Assembly: GCA_905221615.1 (NCBI GenBank)
Contig: CAJNDT010000957.1
Coordinates: 1-64,000, forward strand
Reading direction: 5' to 3'
Length of the DNA: 64,000 nt
Source of the DNA: Symbiodinium sp. CCMP2592
Taxonomy: Eukaryota > Sar > Dinophyceae > Suessiales > Symbiodiniaceae
The translations under genes and the position numbers were made by a program. Shown here piece by piece: positions 29,542-41,209 of the stretch. Under the pieces are notes generated by a model. That model had not been told where the DNA came from and did not search any database. It worked only from the letters and a program-made list of their open reading frames with translations. Position 1 is the stretch's first letter. Every line of letters begins with the position of its first letter.

Positions 29542-30084
29542 GTTTCGCACTACCTTTGCGCACAAACCCTAAACCCTAAACCCCGGGCTGCTGTGAGCCG
29601 CAAGCACTGAAACCTTAAGACCTTCTAAACACCAAAACCCAACAGCCGAGCCCCCAGAGACACAACCCGAAATGAATCGAGGTGGTTGTCAAAATTAGGG
29701 TTCCTCTTTGGGTCCCTATTAACCTATTATAATACGGCACCTATTATTTAGGGTACCCAAAAAGGGACCCTAATTTTGACAACCACCCATCTAGAGATCT
29801 AGAAGTTCCTTTGAGGGTTCCTTTCTAGGCACCTGAGTTCAAAGAACCAGGAGAAAAGATAAAATATACTTCAACATCAGAGCTTTAAGCCCTCTCCCTA
29901 AACCCCTGCCCTTAAAGGCTTAATCCCTAAGTCGGCTAAACCCTAAGCCCTAAATCCCAAACCTTTAAACCCTAAACGATGAACGGCCCTAAGCCCTAAA
30001 CCCTAAAGTCCCTTAACGCTAAGAGCTTAAACGGTCTATTGGTTCCGGGGATTAGGGGTTTAGGGTTTAGCCTTGGCGCCGCCA

Positions 30085-30151
30085 ATGGCCTCCCTCCTGG
30101 ATCAGATGTTGGCCACACTGGAGCCTCTGAGACTTGGCTTGCTATCTGATA
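30085..30151 (+). CDS. Exon-like segment, possible start
   Basis: A telomere-like acceptor (GGGTTTAG|) is followed by CCTTGGCGCCGCCAATGG, whose ATG opens MASLLDQMLATLEPLRLGL. The donor is GATA|GTACC. The ATG sits in a good CCAATGG context, so it may be an initiation exon. Confidence 0.45.
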
Positions 30152-30429
30152 GTACCTTATTTATAGCTTATGATGGTACATTATTATGGTATAGTATATT
30201 ACGGAATATTATAGTATAGTATGTTCTGCTATTGCTATCTTTTGGTTTAGTATATGCCTGGATATTTATGGCTCTCTCTCGGCGCCTAGAAATCTTGATC
30301 GGAGGTTGCAGTTTGGTGCAGGTGGTGATTCTTTGCTTGTCTACCTTGGAAGTCTGGGGCCTCGTCTCCTAGGGTTTGCTTGAACCAACCCACCTTTCTT
30401 ACCCCAAACCCCAAACAGGTAGACAAGGG

Positions 30430-30640
30430 CCCTTTAAACAAATATCAGCTGTCTGACCCCCTGGCCGGCCGCCCCTCCCCCCCCTGGTCCTGGCCCTCTG
30501 GCCCTCTCACTCTGCCCCGCTGCCCCCCCCGGCCTGGCCTCCCCCTTGGCCCTTACCTCCTGCCGTACTCTGCCCTGCCTTTTGGCTGCAGAATTGTGTG
30601 TTTGTTGTTAACCAAAATGGACCTAACAGAGTTTAGGTCC
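30430..30640. other. Pyrimidine-rich stretch with no supported gene
   Basis: C- and CT-rich runs (CCCCTCCCCCCCCTGGTCC and similar) at 30465-30560. An open frame here is Pro/Leu-rich by composition alone. I see no splice-bordered exon. Confidence 0.5.
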
Positions 30641-31715
30641 TAAACCCTAAAAGGTATAGGTTTGGGCGGTTTGCCGCCTCAGACGGCGTAGGGTGGGTGA
30701 GTAATGTGATGGCCCGCCACAGTCGGGCCATGTCTGCGATTCGCAGGCAACAAAACCGCTAATAAATCCTACAATCCCTGTTACACTACCGCTACGCAAT
30801 CTTGCAGCAAACCCTAAACCCTAAACCCTAAACCCTAACCGTCGTTGTTGGGGCTTGGGTTCTGGAGGCTCTTCGAAAACCTTGACGGAAGACCTCCAGA
30901 TCCGACTTGACAGGGCTGTGAAGTGAAGGTTTTGGGCCCTGGGTCCTACAACCTCAAATCAGGGCACGGAGTACAGAAGAACTTGATCATCAGTTTAAGG
31001 GGCGCGCGGGGGGCCCGGGTCTTCGGGCCAGGGTTGTTTAGAGTCTCTGAGTTGCAGGCCAGTTGCAAAAGGGTCTCTGAGTTTAGGGGTTTGTAAAAGG
31101 GTCTAGGGCTTGGGGCAAAAGACGTTGTGAAACAGGAGTGTGTAGCAATGTAATTAGTAGGTCGTGCCTTGCTTGCAGCTGAGGAAAGACCTGCAGTGGG
31201 CTGCCATCGGATTCCCAAAGGATATACTTTAGGGGCGGCTGGGTACATGCTATCAAGCTTGTTCTGGCAGCGTTGAGAGGTGTTTTTCCAGCTCATATGG
31301 GAAGAAACTGAGCAAATTGAGATTCGACGAGCTGCTAATTTGCAGCCGTTGCATGTGGTTAGTAGCGAGTAGACAGCGACGCCCCACACCTTGCAATCCA
31401 AGACCACCGGCTATACCTTGTCTGAGAGGTTCTTGCACTTGGAAGTTTCAGCAGTTGTGTTCTCAGTTTGCTTCTCAGTTGCATTTGGGTTTCAGTCCCC
31501 GTGGCTTTCTGTTTCTGTGGCTTGTTGTTTACATGGAAAAGGACTAGGAAGCAGCTTGATTTTAAATGAGCTGCCACTGCTGAGTGATTCACCTGCCGTG
31601 GCGGGGGCTCGTAGCTGAGTTTCATTAAACCGCCCGCCGTCCAAAACTTGACCAATGAAGACCCCAAGGCGCCCTGAACCTGAACCTCCTCTTCCTACAA
31701 CCCTAACCGTAAAAG

Positions 31716-31779
31716 AAGCGAAATATCTGACAGAGGACCTCGATGGAGCCTACACCGGCACCCTCGGAGCTCCGGCACG
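31716..31779 (+). CDS. Exon-like segment
   Basis: TAAAAG| then AKYLTEDLDGAYTGTLGAPA. The acceptor is AAG and the donor is unclear because a T-run follows. Codons look genuine. Confidence 0.45.
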
Positions 31780-32007
31780 ATTTTTTTTGTGTTCAGGTCA
31801 TGGTGTGCTTGTGTTGACTTTGGAGCTCCAGGGCTTGAGGGTTTTGGGGTTTGCTTGTCGGAGTTTCGTGCGGTTCGGGGCTGACCGTGGATGACGCTCT
31901 CTTGGGTTGACGGGTTCACTACGGTCACTACAGAGTGCAAGTCAGTGCAGCACCAAGCTCTTTCATCCTTGGGAAACTCCCAATGTATTGTATTGCTACC
32001 TTCCCAG

Positions 32008-32059
32008 GAGAGTGGCGCTTTATGGAGGAGACCGTGCATGAGCGTTTCCACCGATGCAG
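32008..32059 (+). CDS. Exon-like segment
   Basis: TTCCCAG| and AG|GTACAC bound 52 nt. One frame reads EWRFMEETVHERFHRC and a second frame is also open. The pyrimidine-rich acceptor is one of the better ones here. Confidence 0.45.
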
Positions 32060-32332
32060 GTACACTGGTGCACGGCTTTCAAGTCGCTAAGATTCAAGAT
32101 TTCAGTGCCGTGTAAGGACAGAAAGGCCAAAGACCATAACGAAGCGCCGGGCCAAATTCCACAATTCCAAAGCCCTGAACTCGGGAACCTCTAGAACACC
32201 TAAACTCTACATCCCTACTGACCGAGTGTTCGCGTCGAAAGCCCAAAGCCTCAAAACCGTCCGTGGTTTTTCATGACAGTCCTAAACCCTAAACCCTAAG
32301 CCCTAAACCCTAAACCCGCCAGCAGGTCGCAG

Positions 32333-32398
32333 GGTCGTATCTACTATGAGCTTGCAAGCAGCCGGGCTCCAGAGTCTTATGGGCTGCTGTGGTTTCAG
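32333..32398 (+). CDS. Exon-like segment
   Basis: GTCGCAG| opens GRIYYELASSRAPESYGLLW, FQ, then |GTCTCC: 22 codons, phase 0 both sides. Clear coding composition, unknown family. Confidence 0.55.
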
Positions 32399-32517
32399 GT
32401 CTCCTAGGGTTTATTGGGTTTTGAAGTTTGGGGGTTTTGGGGTTTCGATTGCAGGATTTCGGAAATTTTGCGGTGTCATGGGGCTCGGAAGTTACGGTAT
32501 AGGATATTCACGGCAAG

Positions 32518-32570
32518 CAGTCAAGCCCGTAAAGGTGCTCACTGCCATGAAGAGGCAGACTGGGGCTTAA
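32518..32570 (+). CDS. Exon-like segment, possibly terminal
   Basis: CGGCAAG| then VKPVKVLTAMKRQTGA and TAA. It may be a terminal exon, or it may splice before the stop. Confidence 0.35.
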
Positions 32571-32633
32571 GGTTTAGTAGGGTCAGCCGTTTATGTGTCT
32601 ATGGTCCGAACCACTAAGCCCTAAACCCTCGCT

Positions 32634-32978
32634 TTGTTCGGGGAGGGTGCGAAGCTCAGGAGAAAGGGTCCGTTAACCCAAAAAGCGCTCGCTTTGTTCT
32701 CCGACTTAGTTCTGCTGCTCCGCACCCTTTTGGGGATCGGTCTCACGCTTCTTGTGCTTTTTGCGCTGACTAGTCTCCTTGGTCCGCTACGCCCTTACAG
32801 CTCTTTCGTGGCTTGTAGCCTGTCTCTTTATGATGACCGTGGTATTCCCCTGCTTTCCTCGGAATTTCCTGCCTTTAACTTAGAAATTGCCGGTTTTGTC
32901 TACAAACTTTTGTCTACATGCCAAGAGCCCGCGAGCTCAGTCGTAAAACCCCACAACCCCTTCATCCTAAGACCATAG
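32634..32978 (+). CDS. Open frame with hydrophobic segment, uncertain
   Basis: A 114-codon frame holds LLGIGLTLLVLFALTSLLG, which would be a membrane helix. Start and splice borders are not supported, and the upstream part overlaps a possible repeat. It may be a fortuitous frame. Confidence 0.3.
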   Translation: MFGEGAKLRRKGPLTQKALALFSDLVLLLRTLLGIGLTLLVLFALTSLLGPLRPYSSFVACSLSLYDDRGIPLLSSEFPAFNLEIAGFVYKLLSTCQEPASSVVKPHNPFILRP

Positions 32979-32999
32979 CACCTTTCATTTCCAAAGCTC

Positions 33000-33400
33000 T
33001 ATGTTGTAGCTCTGAAACCCTCAAAGCCTGAAACACCCCGACTCCGATACCCTGAGCCGCAGACTCTTAAATCGTCAACTCCAAGCCCCTATACGCCTAC
33101 ATCCTACATCCCTAAGGTTGAAGAAGTTCTAAACTATACCTCGAGCCAAAAATCCCGACGCCCTAAACACTCAGCCTTGAAACCCTCCAGCCTCAAGCTC
33201 TGGATCCTTAGATGCTAAACTCAAAACCCGAAGCCCGAACATCCTAAAGGAATTGAAATCCGAAAGCCCTGGCAAAAAGGGCCCGGAAGTCCGAAAATCC
33301 GGAAAACACAAAAAAAACTGAAGCCCGAAAACCGGTTAACTCTAAACCCTGAAGCCCTTGAAGCCCTGAACCCTAAACCAGGACTGTTTTGGCGTGTATA
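33000..33400. other. Intron-like stretch of degenerate CCCTAAA-type units
   Basis: CCTGAAACC, CCCTAAAC and CCCGAAGCC words recur at short intervals without an open codon-like frame. This C-rich decay pattern also fills about 35550-35760, 39110-39200 and 61640-61880. I see no gene in these stretches. Confidence 0.55.
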
Positions 33401-34420
33401 GATGAGCAGTTTTTACAGGTTCAAGAGTAGTAATAGCAGCCACAACAGTCCCATCTCAAGCACGTGACTTAATTTGAGAACTACACCACACCTGTTGTAA
33501 AACAAAGCCTTGGTTCTAAAGCGAAGCCTTTCGTCCTGTACGATAAGCAAAGCAGGATGAAACCAAAAAAGAGCAAAAGAACCCACGCTCACTCGCAGGA
33601 CGCTCGCAGCTTCGGACACTTTCTGAGGTTGGCTCTCCGGTCGTCCCCCTGTGTGGTGCCTGCGCGGCTTGAGGGCCTCTTGCCAGGTATCCTTTCCGGT
33701 CAATCGGTGCGGTTCAGTGTCGGTTCTCGCTGAGACCGAAACGAAGGTTGCAGTTTGCCCACTGCAACAGACATCGCGCTCGACACCTGCTAAGGGCTGT
33801 TGCAGCCGCACGACGACAGAGAGAAAAAAAGAGAGCCGTGCACCCAGATGCTATTGAAGGTGAGAGGTAGGTCGTTTCTTGTTGTCCGTCGAAGCCCGTT
33901 ACGTGCATCTGGGGTGGCTTCGAAAGTTTACACCTCAAAACCCTGAAGCCCCGAAGCTTGCAGTTTGGAGCCGTAGCAGCGGACAATCGGCGTACCTGAC
34001 AGGATGACGTGTTTGTTTTGGGGGGGTACCATATATACATATATGTATATACATATTAGTTTCCGCAGCCGCGGCCCCACAGTCACAAATTTTGGGCACT
34101 GGAGGCATGCAGGTTCTTTAATCTCCATGGTCCTCGACGCACGACCGCCAAATCACGGAGTGTTCAGAAGAGGCCAAGCATGAAGCGGCTGAATCATGAT
34201 GACGATTGGCCGCGACCTTATACTGCTCAGGGACCGCAAAAGAAACAATGTCGCTGCATGCCGTTTTCTGGCCTATGCTCGCTTCAGCCGGCTCTCAGAC
34301 GCACGTAGTGTTTTCTGTAGGTTGTAGTTCTGTTCGTGCGCGCGATGCCCTGCTCGGTCGTGCCCGTCTCCGGCCATACGTCCCGCAAGGGAGGTGGCAA
34401 GTTCACCCCTGGACTTGGGC

Positions 34421-34810
34421 ATGAGTGCCGCAGATTCCATTTCGGACCGCGAACCTCCGGCAGCTAAGACGTTGCACCAGCAGCTTCAGGATGGAAGCAT
34501 CCCGGCACATCCTTCCAAAGTGGCTATGACCCTTCGTAATCTGCAAATGCAGATCTCTAACATCAAGCGCAGCGTGGGTTTGGGGTCGTCTAGCTGGTCC
34601 GATGAAGCAGGGGAGGCCCTTAAGACTTGGCTACTGCGCCCTAAGATGTCATCGGCGTCTTCATCCATGCCCGGGGACTGCGACAGTGTGCAAAGTCTCA
34701 AGAAGCTGAAGGCCGTTCTCAGAGAGAAAGGCCTTGCTTTGTCCCAAGACAAGCTTCATGAGCATCTGTCGCTTCGTTTTTGTGTGTTCTGCACATATGC
34801 GTCCACATAG
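34421..34810 (+). CDS. Small soluble protein or long terminal exon
   Basis: ATGAGTGCCGCA opens a 129-residue frame: MSAADSISDREPPAAK, LHQQLQDGSIPAHPSK, MTLRNLQMQISNIKR and LKKLKAVLREKGLALSQD. Good codon character throughout and a TAG stop at 34808-34810. Two helical Lys/Leu-rich segments suggest a helical protein. The frame is also open a little upstream, so the ATG is the conservative start. No family recognised. Confidence 0.5.
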   Translation: MSAADSISDREPPAAKTLHQQLQDGSIPAHPSKVAMTLRNLQMQISNIKRSVGLGSSSWSDEAGEALKTWLLRPKMSSASSSMPGDCDSVQSLKKLKAVLREKGLALSQDKLHEHLSLRFCVFCTYAST

Positions 34811-36235
34811 TTTTCCACGTGTGTTACCACGGAGACTGCTCGAAGTAAAGCATGCTTGTTCTGCTGCATCACAAGTAGCAAAGAAGAATTAAACCAGGCT
34901 TGTCTTGTGCTTATCTTCCCACGCCAAAACAGTCCCCTCTCTTTTTTAAAAGCCCCTAAACCCTAAACCCCAAGCCCTGTTTTTTTGTTAAACAAAGCCC
35001 CTGAACCCTAAACCCCCGAAAGCCCAGGCGAACTTCCAGGGCCCGCAGGGCCCCGATCGGTCGCCTCGGCCCTCTGCCTGTCGAAAAGGCGCTCGAAAAG
35101 CCTTTTTTGGTTTTTTTGGGGAGAGTGGGGGATATAGGGTTCAGGGTTTAGGCGCCGCAGACCGGATGCAAAAAGGGTTTAGGGTTTAGGGGAAGGGGGT
35201 GCGGGGATTGGTCGTTAAAACAGAGGGGTCTTTCAGGATTTTGCAAGCTGCAAGAAAATTTTAGGTCTCGAAGGGTTTCTGGATGTTTCCGGGGGTGAAT
35301 TTTATGTAGGGTTGTAGGGTTCAGGATGTTAGGATTGAGGTTGGATGATTTGTCAGGGTTTCGAGCGTGGGATTTGAGGGTGAGTCGGCTTTTGAGTGTA
35401 AGTGTAAGGCTCTCGGGGGTTTGGGACCCTATTTAGTTCTTGTAGATTAGGAGTTTCGGATTCTTCTTTTCAGGAGTCCTTTCGGCCCTGACCATTGCAA
35501 AACAGACGTTGAAGACAGTGGTTGTCCTTGCAGTTTAAGGACTTCCGGCGGACGATCCTACACCATGGATCGTAAACGCTTAAGCCTTAAACCGACCCTA
35601 AACCATAAACCTTGAAGCACAAACCCTTAAACCATAAACGCTAGACGCAAAACCCTAAACTATCAACGAATATCAAAGACACTACAGGCCCCTAGGCCCC
35701 ACCTTGGCGAACCCGCAAACCCCTTAAAGCCGGGAGCTAACCTCCAAAGAGTACAAGCCGCACCTACCCCAAGCCCTAGACCCTGTAGCTAGTCCGAGTG
35801 TGACTGCCGAAACCCTGCAGCTCGCTACCAATAGTGTGCCAGCCGAGACCCCATAGTTAAAGTTTGTGCTGCTTTGCCGGCTTTTCCAACTCAGACGTGC
35901 CACCTTGGTTATAGTCAGAGTATAGAAACTTCTCGAAATCCCAGTCCAACAAATTTTCAGGCCCTGGTAGTATTGTAGTCAACCAGCGCTCCTTGTATTA
36001 AGCTTATAGCTGACTGCGCGGGTCGTTACCCTATAATCACAACGTCCTTAGACCGTCATTATGCTCCTGCGGGGTCAAAGGGCCGACGGTTTGCCAACAG
36101 GCCGAAGAGTTGTTTTTCCTCCCAGCTCGGCTGATGTCTGTAAGCCGCGGTTTCTGTCTACTTTTTCGGGTTTCCGACTGTCAGACTGTCTCTGTAAGTT
36201 TAGGGAGGATGAGAAGTGAACCTGAACCCTAAAAG

Positions 36236-36357
36236 CCGCGAAGCATCAGGCTTCTTCTGGCGAGGGCGGAAGCCGCGCTCTTGCTGGGGCTGATGCTGGC
36301 GCAAAACGCGCCAGAGGCCGACCACGTTTGGAGTCGGCAACTGCGCCATCCTATAGG
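36236..36357 (+). CDS. Exon with AT-hook motif
   Basis: AAAAG| then AKHQASSGEGGSRALAG and KRARGRPRLESATAPS, ending AGG|GTTCAGG. R-G-R-P with flanking basic residues is the AT-hook core (minor-groove DNA binding, established motif). A single motif in low-complexity context can arise by chance, so a chromatin role is only suggested. Confidence 0.5.
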
Positions 36358-36913
36358 GTTCAGGGATGTTCAGGGTTTAGGTAGAAGGGTTTAGGGTTTA
36401 GGAACGATGATGCGTAGTCCAGGTGTAAAAAGGGGCATCGTTCCGGTGATTCATGTTGTATATCTTGAGACGCATCTCTTCATGGAGCCTGCCGAACAGA
36501 ATTTAACTCTGTGTGCACTCTGTGCCCGTGTAACGGCTCATGCATCCAGCCCGGGATCCCCACTACCGCACCGTCAGACGCCCAACCTCAACATCAGAGA
36601 CTGAAGAGCTCTATAGAACTCCGGGTATAATGCCTTCATGCCAAGCTACGCCTAAACCCTTGCTCTATCTGTTGAGGCTCCGGGTGGGGGGGGGGGAAGC
36701 TAGGCCCAAAGCAGCTTAAACCCATATCAAAGCAACTGACTGTAGGCAACCCCTACGCCGTACGCTTTGGCCCTCAACGCTATACACGCCAAATGGTGAA
36801 CCCTAAGCTTTGGCCATCTTTAGCTCTCTATCTTAAACCCTAACCCTATAAAGCCCTACTCTCTGAACCCTATACATGCTAAACAGCAACGTCGGAGGCA
36901 ATAACATACATGC

Positions 36914-37023
36914 TTACTATAGGGGCTTTAATAATGACCCATATTATCATGGGAGTTCCTGATTATAAGTATGGTATAATGGGTCCTAAAATCTTGTTCT
37001 AATTGTTAAGGCCCCTATACTAA
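36914..37023. mobile_element. Family F element with TA duplications
   Basis: AC-TA-TAGGGGC at the left and GGCCCCTA-TA-CT at the right put a TA on each side of the inverted termini. This fits a TA target-site duplication, as made by Tc1/mariner-type transposition (established). The exon at 37031 follows seven bases later. Confidence 0.7.
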
Positions 37024-37030
37024 CCCTAAG

Positions 37031-37120
37031 AAGGCAGATGCGGATCTCGCCGCCACACTGACCCCGGAGATGCTAAGCAACGGGACGGGTCTCATGCTCA
37101 CGAGGCCTCGTTGGGTCAGG
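37031..37120 (+). CDS. Exon-like segment
   Basis: CCCTAAG| opens KADADLAATLTPEMLSNG then LMLTRPRWVR, and |GTAGGT closes: 30 codons, phase 0 both sides. The acceptor is the end of a telomere-like CCCTAAG word. Confidence 0.6.
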
Positions 37121-37499
37121 GTAGGTACTTAGTGACTTAGTAGGGAATGGGGGAATGGATATTGGGGGCTATTATTGGGGATGATATAGGGGCTGCTATA
37201 TGGCTCCATTCCCCCATTATATACTCAAAGTAGAAGCCAGAAAGTTGGAACATCATTATCCTCATGCACTTAAGGGAAAGTACGAGGGATCCTAGCACTC
37301 ATCCTCTTAAACCATGTTCCAACTTTCTGGCTTCTACTATAGGGTTTGGGGGCTTAGAGGCTTGTAGGGCTCATAGGGGTTTCGGGCTTATGGGGATTAT
37401 AGGGTTTAGGATTAGGCTTGCGGATTTAGGGTTTAGCACCGTGCAGGTGTTTTGAATTTTGCCTGCGACATGACGGGACTTTAGGATTGTAATTCGGGG

Positions 37500-37572
37500 G
37501 CACCGGGGCTTCGATGTCGGCAGATTTGCGGGCGGTGTTCTTGTACCACCAACCATCAACCGCGAACCCTAA
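37500..37572 (-). CDS. Minus-strand exon-like segment (WW-like core)
   Basis: On the minus strand the frame reads VDGWWYKNTARKSADIEAP with typical codons (TAC AAG AAC ACC GCC CGC). W-W-Y-K-N-T recalls the WW-like exons. If real, it belongs to a gene opposite to its neighbours. Borders are unclear. Confidence 0.35.
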
Positions 37573-38098
37573 CTGTACTCCCCCTTCCCCCTCGCTCTCA
37601 CTCTTCATTTGTCATCCCATTAGTGTCCCTGCACATGCTACTTTTGCTCGCTCTCTGACTGATTCTCCGTCTCGCTGGGGGTTTTATGCGGAGGGTTTCC
37701 GAAGCTTCAGGACCGTTTTCGGTTTAGGTTTTAGGGTTCAGGGTTCAGGGTTCAGGGTTTAGGGTTTAGGGTTCAGGGTTCAGGATTTAGGGTTTAGGGT
37801 TTCAATTTCTCGGAGATCCACCGTCTGAGATCTGTTCACAGTCAAAACTTACGACCCCAGACCTTTAGCTGCCGGTGAAGCAAGCATTAAACGCGCCTTT
37901 GCCGGCCTCTACCCATGACAACATATTCACCGTATTATATGCAGATGTCATATCATATATACACAACTCGCACAGCTATAGATATATAACATCAGGTTAC
38001 ACCATACTATATTTTCGGCGTACCTTTCAGCGTGTTTTATGATAATACCGTAGTTTACTATATTATCTTGCATTCTTTCGTGTTTGCCGTTTTGACAG

Positions 38099-38164
38099 GC
38101 TCGCGACATTCGAGGACCTCCGACTCGACTGGCTCGTGCCGCTCGGCGCGGCGATGGGCTCAGG
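38099..38164 (+). CDS. Exon-like segment
   Basis: TTGACAG| then LATFEDLRLDWLVPLGAAMG, S, GG|GTGGTC: 66 nt with consensus acceptor and strong codon bias. Possible short membrane-proximal helix; family unknown. Confidence 0.6.
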
Positions 38165-38527
38165 GTGGTCGGTTTTTCTAGGGCCGTCGGGCTCCAAGGT
38201 TTAGGGTTGAGGGGTTCGGTGAACCGGTCATCCTAAAAGTAGAGTCACTCCTTATATAAGGGATCCTTATCATCTTGCTTACCTTCATCCCAGCTCTTTA
38301 GGTCTCCGACTGGGGCATTGGGGGGTGTAGAGTCCTGCTTTTAGGAGAGGCGTGGATAGGAGGCGCAGAGCCGAGGGTAGATCATAGGGCTGAGAGTTTC
38401 AGTTTCTGGGCTTTTTCGTTCTCTTGGTAGCTGAGTGGATACACTTTACACTTTTTGGGATGATACTACCCTCTATAAAGTTGAAAGTGTAAACTTTTGG
38501 GGCTTATGAACTTAGCAAGCCCCTGAG

Positions 38528-38591
38528 AGCGGGCAGCAACAACAGGTCAAACTCCGACTCGCTCTCAGACCAGACTCAGAAACAGCTGCCC
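38528..38591 (+). CDS. Exon-like segment (Ser/Asn/Gln-rich)
   Basis: CCTGAG| then AGSNNRSNSDSLSDQTQKQL. It lies just after a family J element that ends AACTTAG. Low complexity makes it less certain. Confidence 0.4.
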
Positions 38592-38608
38592 CAACCCTCA
38601 AGCCTTGC

Positions 38609-38935
38609 ATGCCGACAGTCCCTGATCAAAGCAGAAACCCTAAGCCCTCTTTCGTCGGGGGAGGCTTGGAGCGGCGAAGTGCGGAACGACCTCGCTTCAG
38701 CACCATGGATAACATGGATGGTTGCTCTAATCTGGGCCTTTTTCCGGTACTGTGCGAGGAACCCCGCGTTTTGGGCGTTGTTTCGGAGCTCTCAGCAGGG
38801 CTCGAGGGCAGCATTCGCCGGAAGCAACCGCAGCCGAGTCGAATCCCTCGAAGTGATCACCCGACCTGGGGGCAGGAGAAAGAGAACGGGGAATCATATG
38901 GGCAAGTGAGAAAGACCGCAGCTTGCCCGCCATAG
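38609..38935 (+). CDS. Overlapping open frames, one likely coding
   Basis: Two plus frames are open. One (38609) reads MDGCSNLGLFPVLCEEPRV. The other (38679) reads SAPWITWMVALIWAFFRYC, a possible membrane helix. I cannot tell which is real. Confidence 0.35.
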   Translation: MPTVPDQSRNPKPSFVGGGLERRSAERPRFSTMDNMDGCSNLGLFPVLCEEPRVLGVVSELSAGLEGSIRRKQPQPSRIPRSDHPTWGQEKENGESYGQVRKTAACPP

Positions 38936-39277
38936 TTTCTGGGCAGTTGAAGACCATGGTTGATGGACAACGCCTGGCTTCTCGGTGATGGGTCCTTCCG
39001 CCTAAGCTCTCAAGATCTCTCAAGCTTAAACCCTCAGTCTCAATCTTTCTGGGAAATGTGCAGCGCACATTATCTTTCTGAGCAGCTTTCTTAAGCTTGT
39101 ATGGAGACCTGGAAATCTAAACCATCAGCCCCAAAACCTATCCCCCTGGACCCTTCATGAGTAGTCGAGCTAAAGCCTTGCATCCCGACCCCCGAAGTCG
39201 GAAGCCCTCGTGCTGCAGGTACAATCTGGGCCTGCACCCGCAGCTTCGGCTCGCCAGCTGCACTTGTTGTCTACCCA

Positions 39278-39366
39278 GAGGCCCCAAAGTAGTTCCTTTT
39301 GGGGATTACCCTATAGGATTCTATATATGAACCCCAAAAAGGAACTACTTTGGGGCTTTTGGGTAG
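39278..39366. mobile_element. Family D element, cleanest copy
   Basis: TACCCAGAGGCCCCAAAGTA at the left and TACTTTGGGGCTTTTGGGTA at the right are complements, bordered by a preceding C and a following G. Inner GTTCCTTTTGGGGATTAC and its complement complete the hairpin. Confidence 0.8.
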
Positions 39367-39603
39367 GGTTCTAGATGTTTGGAAGTATTTGTGAGCAGTG
39401 TGCTTTTTGTTGTAAACTCTGATCAGGGGTTGTTATTCAGTGTACAGTGTGAAGGCTGGTTCTTAGAAGCTTCCCTCCTTGCGGTTTCAACCTTAGGGTG
39501 GGATTTGGCCTTCGCGGTTGAGGAAGCTTAGGCTTGGGGGAGAGGGAGAATTGAGGGCTTGTTATCTAGACCTTGTGCATTTTTTCACCGCCCAAGCTAC
39601 GAA

Positions 39604-39637
39604 GCTGCTGGTGGACGACGAAAATCCTGATGAATAG
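39604..39637 (+). CDS. Stop-bearing terminal exon
   Basis: The frame FFTAQATKLLVDDENPDE ends in TAG at 39635-39637. An acceptor GAAG| before CTGCTGG gives the short version; the frame is open further upstream. The acidic tail is typical of a C-terminus. Confidence 0.4.
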
Positions 39638-41153
39638 GAACACCAACTCAACCTGAAAGCCCTCTAAGTCTTTCGGGCGTGCTTGTTATGTCTAGGTTTT
39701 CTTCCAAGCACCCGAAATTATATCCCCCAGGGATTCACACGATTGCTTGGAAGGGGCCAGGCATTTGGGAAGCACGCAGTTCTGTCCTTGACGCCGATCC
39801 CCTGAATAGTCAGTCCAAGTTGCAAACCTTCGCAAGAAGGCATGAACGGCCCTACACACGTGCATAATTACGTTTTTTCTCCACTCAAACTTAAGAAAAT
39901 CTACCACGCAATTCAGAGACCATCGTGGGTACGAACCCTTACCGCAAAGCCGGGACCTTGGAGCCGAACATCCCACAAGGTGCACCCCAAATGCCGAGAC
40001 CCCCTGGAGGCTGAAGTCGTTACGAAATGCCCCAAGGAACTAAAGCCACCAGTCCTAAACTCTGAAACCCCGAAGCCCTAATCGCTACTATAACAGATCA
40101 AGACTGAATTGTGAATTATGTTAATGTGCTTTGAGGGTGCGGCGAAAGAGCCGGACTGTGTTTGGGCCAATGAGCCTTCGTCGCCGCATCAGTAACCTCG
40201 CCAGGCTTGTCCCGGTTGTGAGTGCTGAAACCCTATCTTAACACCCTGCAGCCGGAACCTTCAAATCACCTAAACGCTCGAAGACCGACCCTAAACCAAA
40301 GCAGTGAAGTCCAAACACCCAAAGCAAACCAATTATCCTGAAACCCTAAACCCTAAACCAGAACCCCGGCAAAAGGTTGAAATCGACCCACAGTGCCACC
40401 TTCTCCCACGCGTTCCTCTACTCCTCCTCACGGTTTCTGCCTGCGCAGCACCTGCAAAGAACCTCGGAGACCCTGTTGTGAAGTGTTCGTAAGAGAGGGC
40501 GGCTTTTTATACATGGCTCCATAGAGTCGTGGTTAACCATATTGGGTTTTCTAGGTTTTGCACATGGGTCTATCCATTAAGTTCTGGTTGCTTTCCGTGG
40601 AATTTAGTTTGCTGTTGCTTGCTTTGCCGGCACGGCGTAAACATGTCGTCAGTGCTGTGCTTCGTCACAAGCTTTTGTTCGGTTGAAGGAACCTTGTATA
40701 CTTCATTGGCAATGGGGCTGCAGTCGTTCGGGCAGTGACCTCCTGGGTTTGTAGGAACTACTTACACTGTCTGGGGCTGTGGCTGTTGAGTTGTTTTTGC
40801 GCCTTGGTGCCACGATGATGGTTCAATGGTGTTGAGGGGCTGTGAACAGCCATGGGCAGTTCATAGGAATACTAGGCATCTGCAGTATGTCGGCTTCAGG
40901 TTTGCTTTAAGTTGTCTTCGTGCTTGCTTTGCCCTGGGGCCAGGGCTTGTTGAAACTACGGCCATGTCGAACTCCTTTCCAGCCATGCATCATTGAATTG
41001 GACTACTTGGAGGGTCGGGGGACTTAGTAAGTAGGTAGTAAGTAGACTTATAAGTACCCTAAACGGGACCCTTATTGGGGTTATGGTACTTATAAGTCCC
41101 TAAAATAACCAGATACTAAGTCCCCTAAAGACCCTCCAAGTAGTGCATGCCAG

Positions 41154-41209
41154 TTGAAGTCAAGGCTCGGTTGCGGCGGTCACAGACTGTGAAGAACCGT
41201 CTGGTGCAG
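41154..41209 (+). CDS. Exon-like segment (basic)
   Basis: GCCAG| then EVKARLRRSQTVKNRLVQ|GTTTCAG. Both borders are canonical. Basic composition could bind nucleic acid, which is speculative. It lies between a family G and a family B element. Confidence 0.55.

Noticed and set aside
30380-30643. Pro/Leu-rich 87-codon ORF
   Set aside because: Composition follows the C-rich tract; no splice-bordered codon-like stretch.
33138-33162. Reverse-strand spliced-leader resemblance (CTCGAGCCAAAAATCCC)
   Set aside because: Too many mismatches to the leader outside the GAGCCAAAA core.
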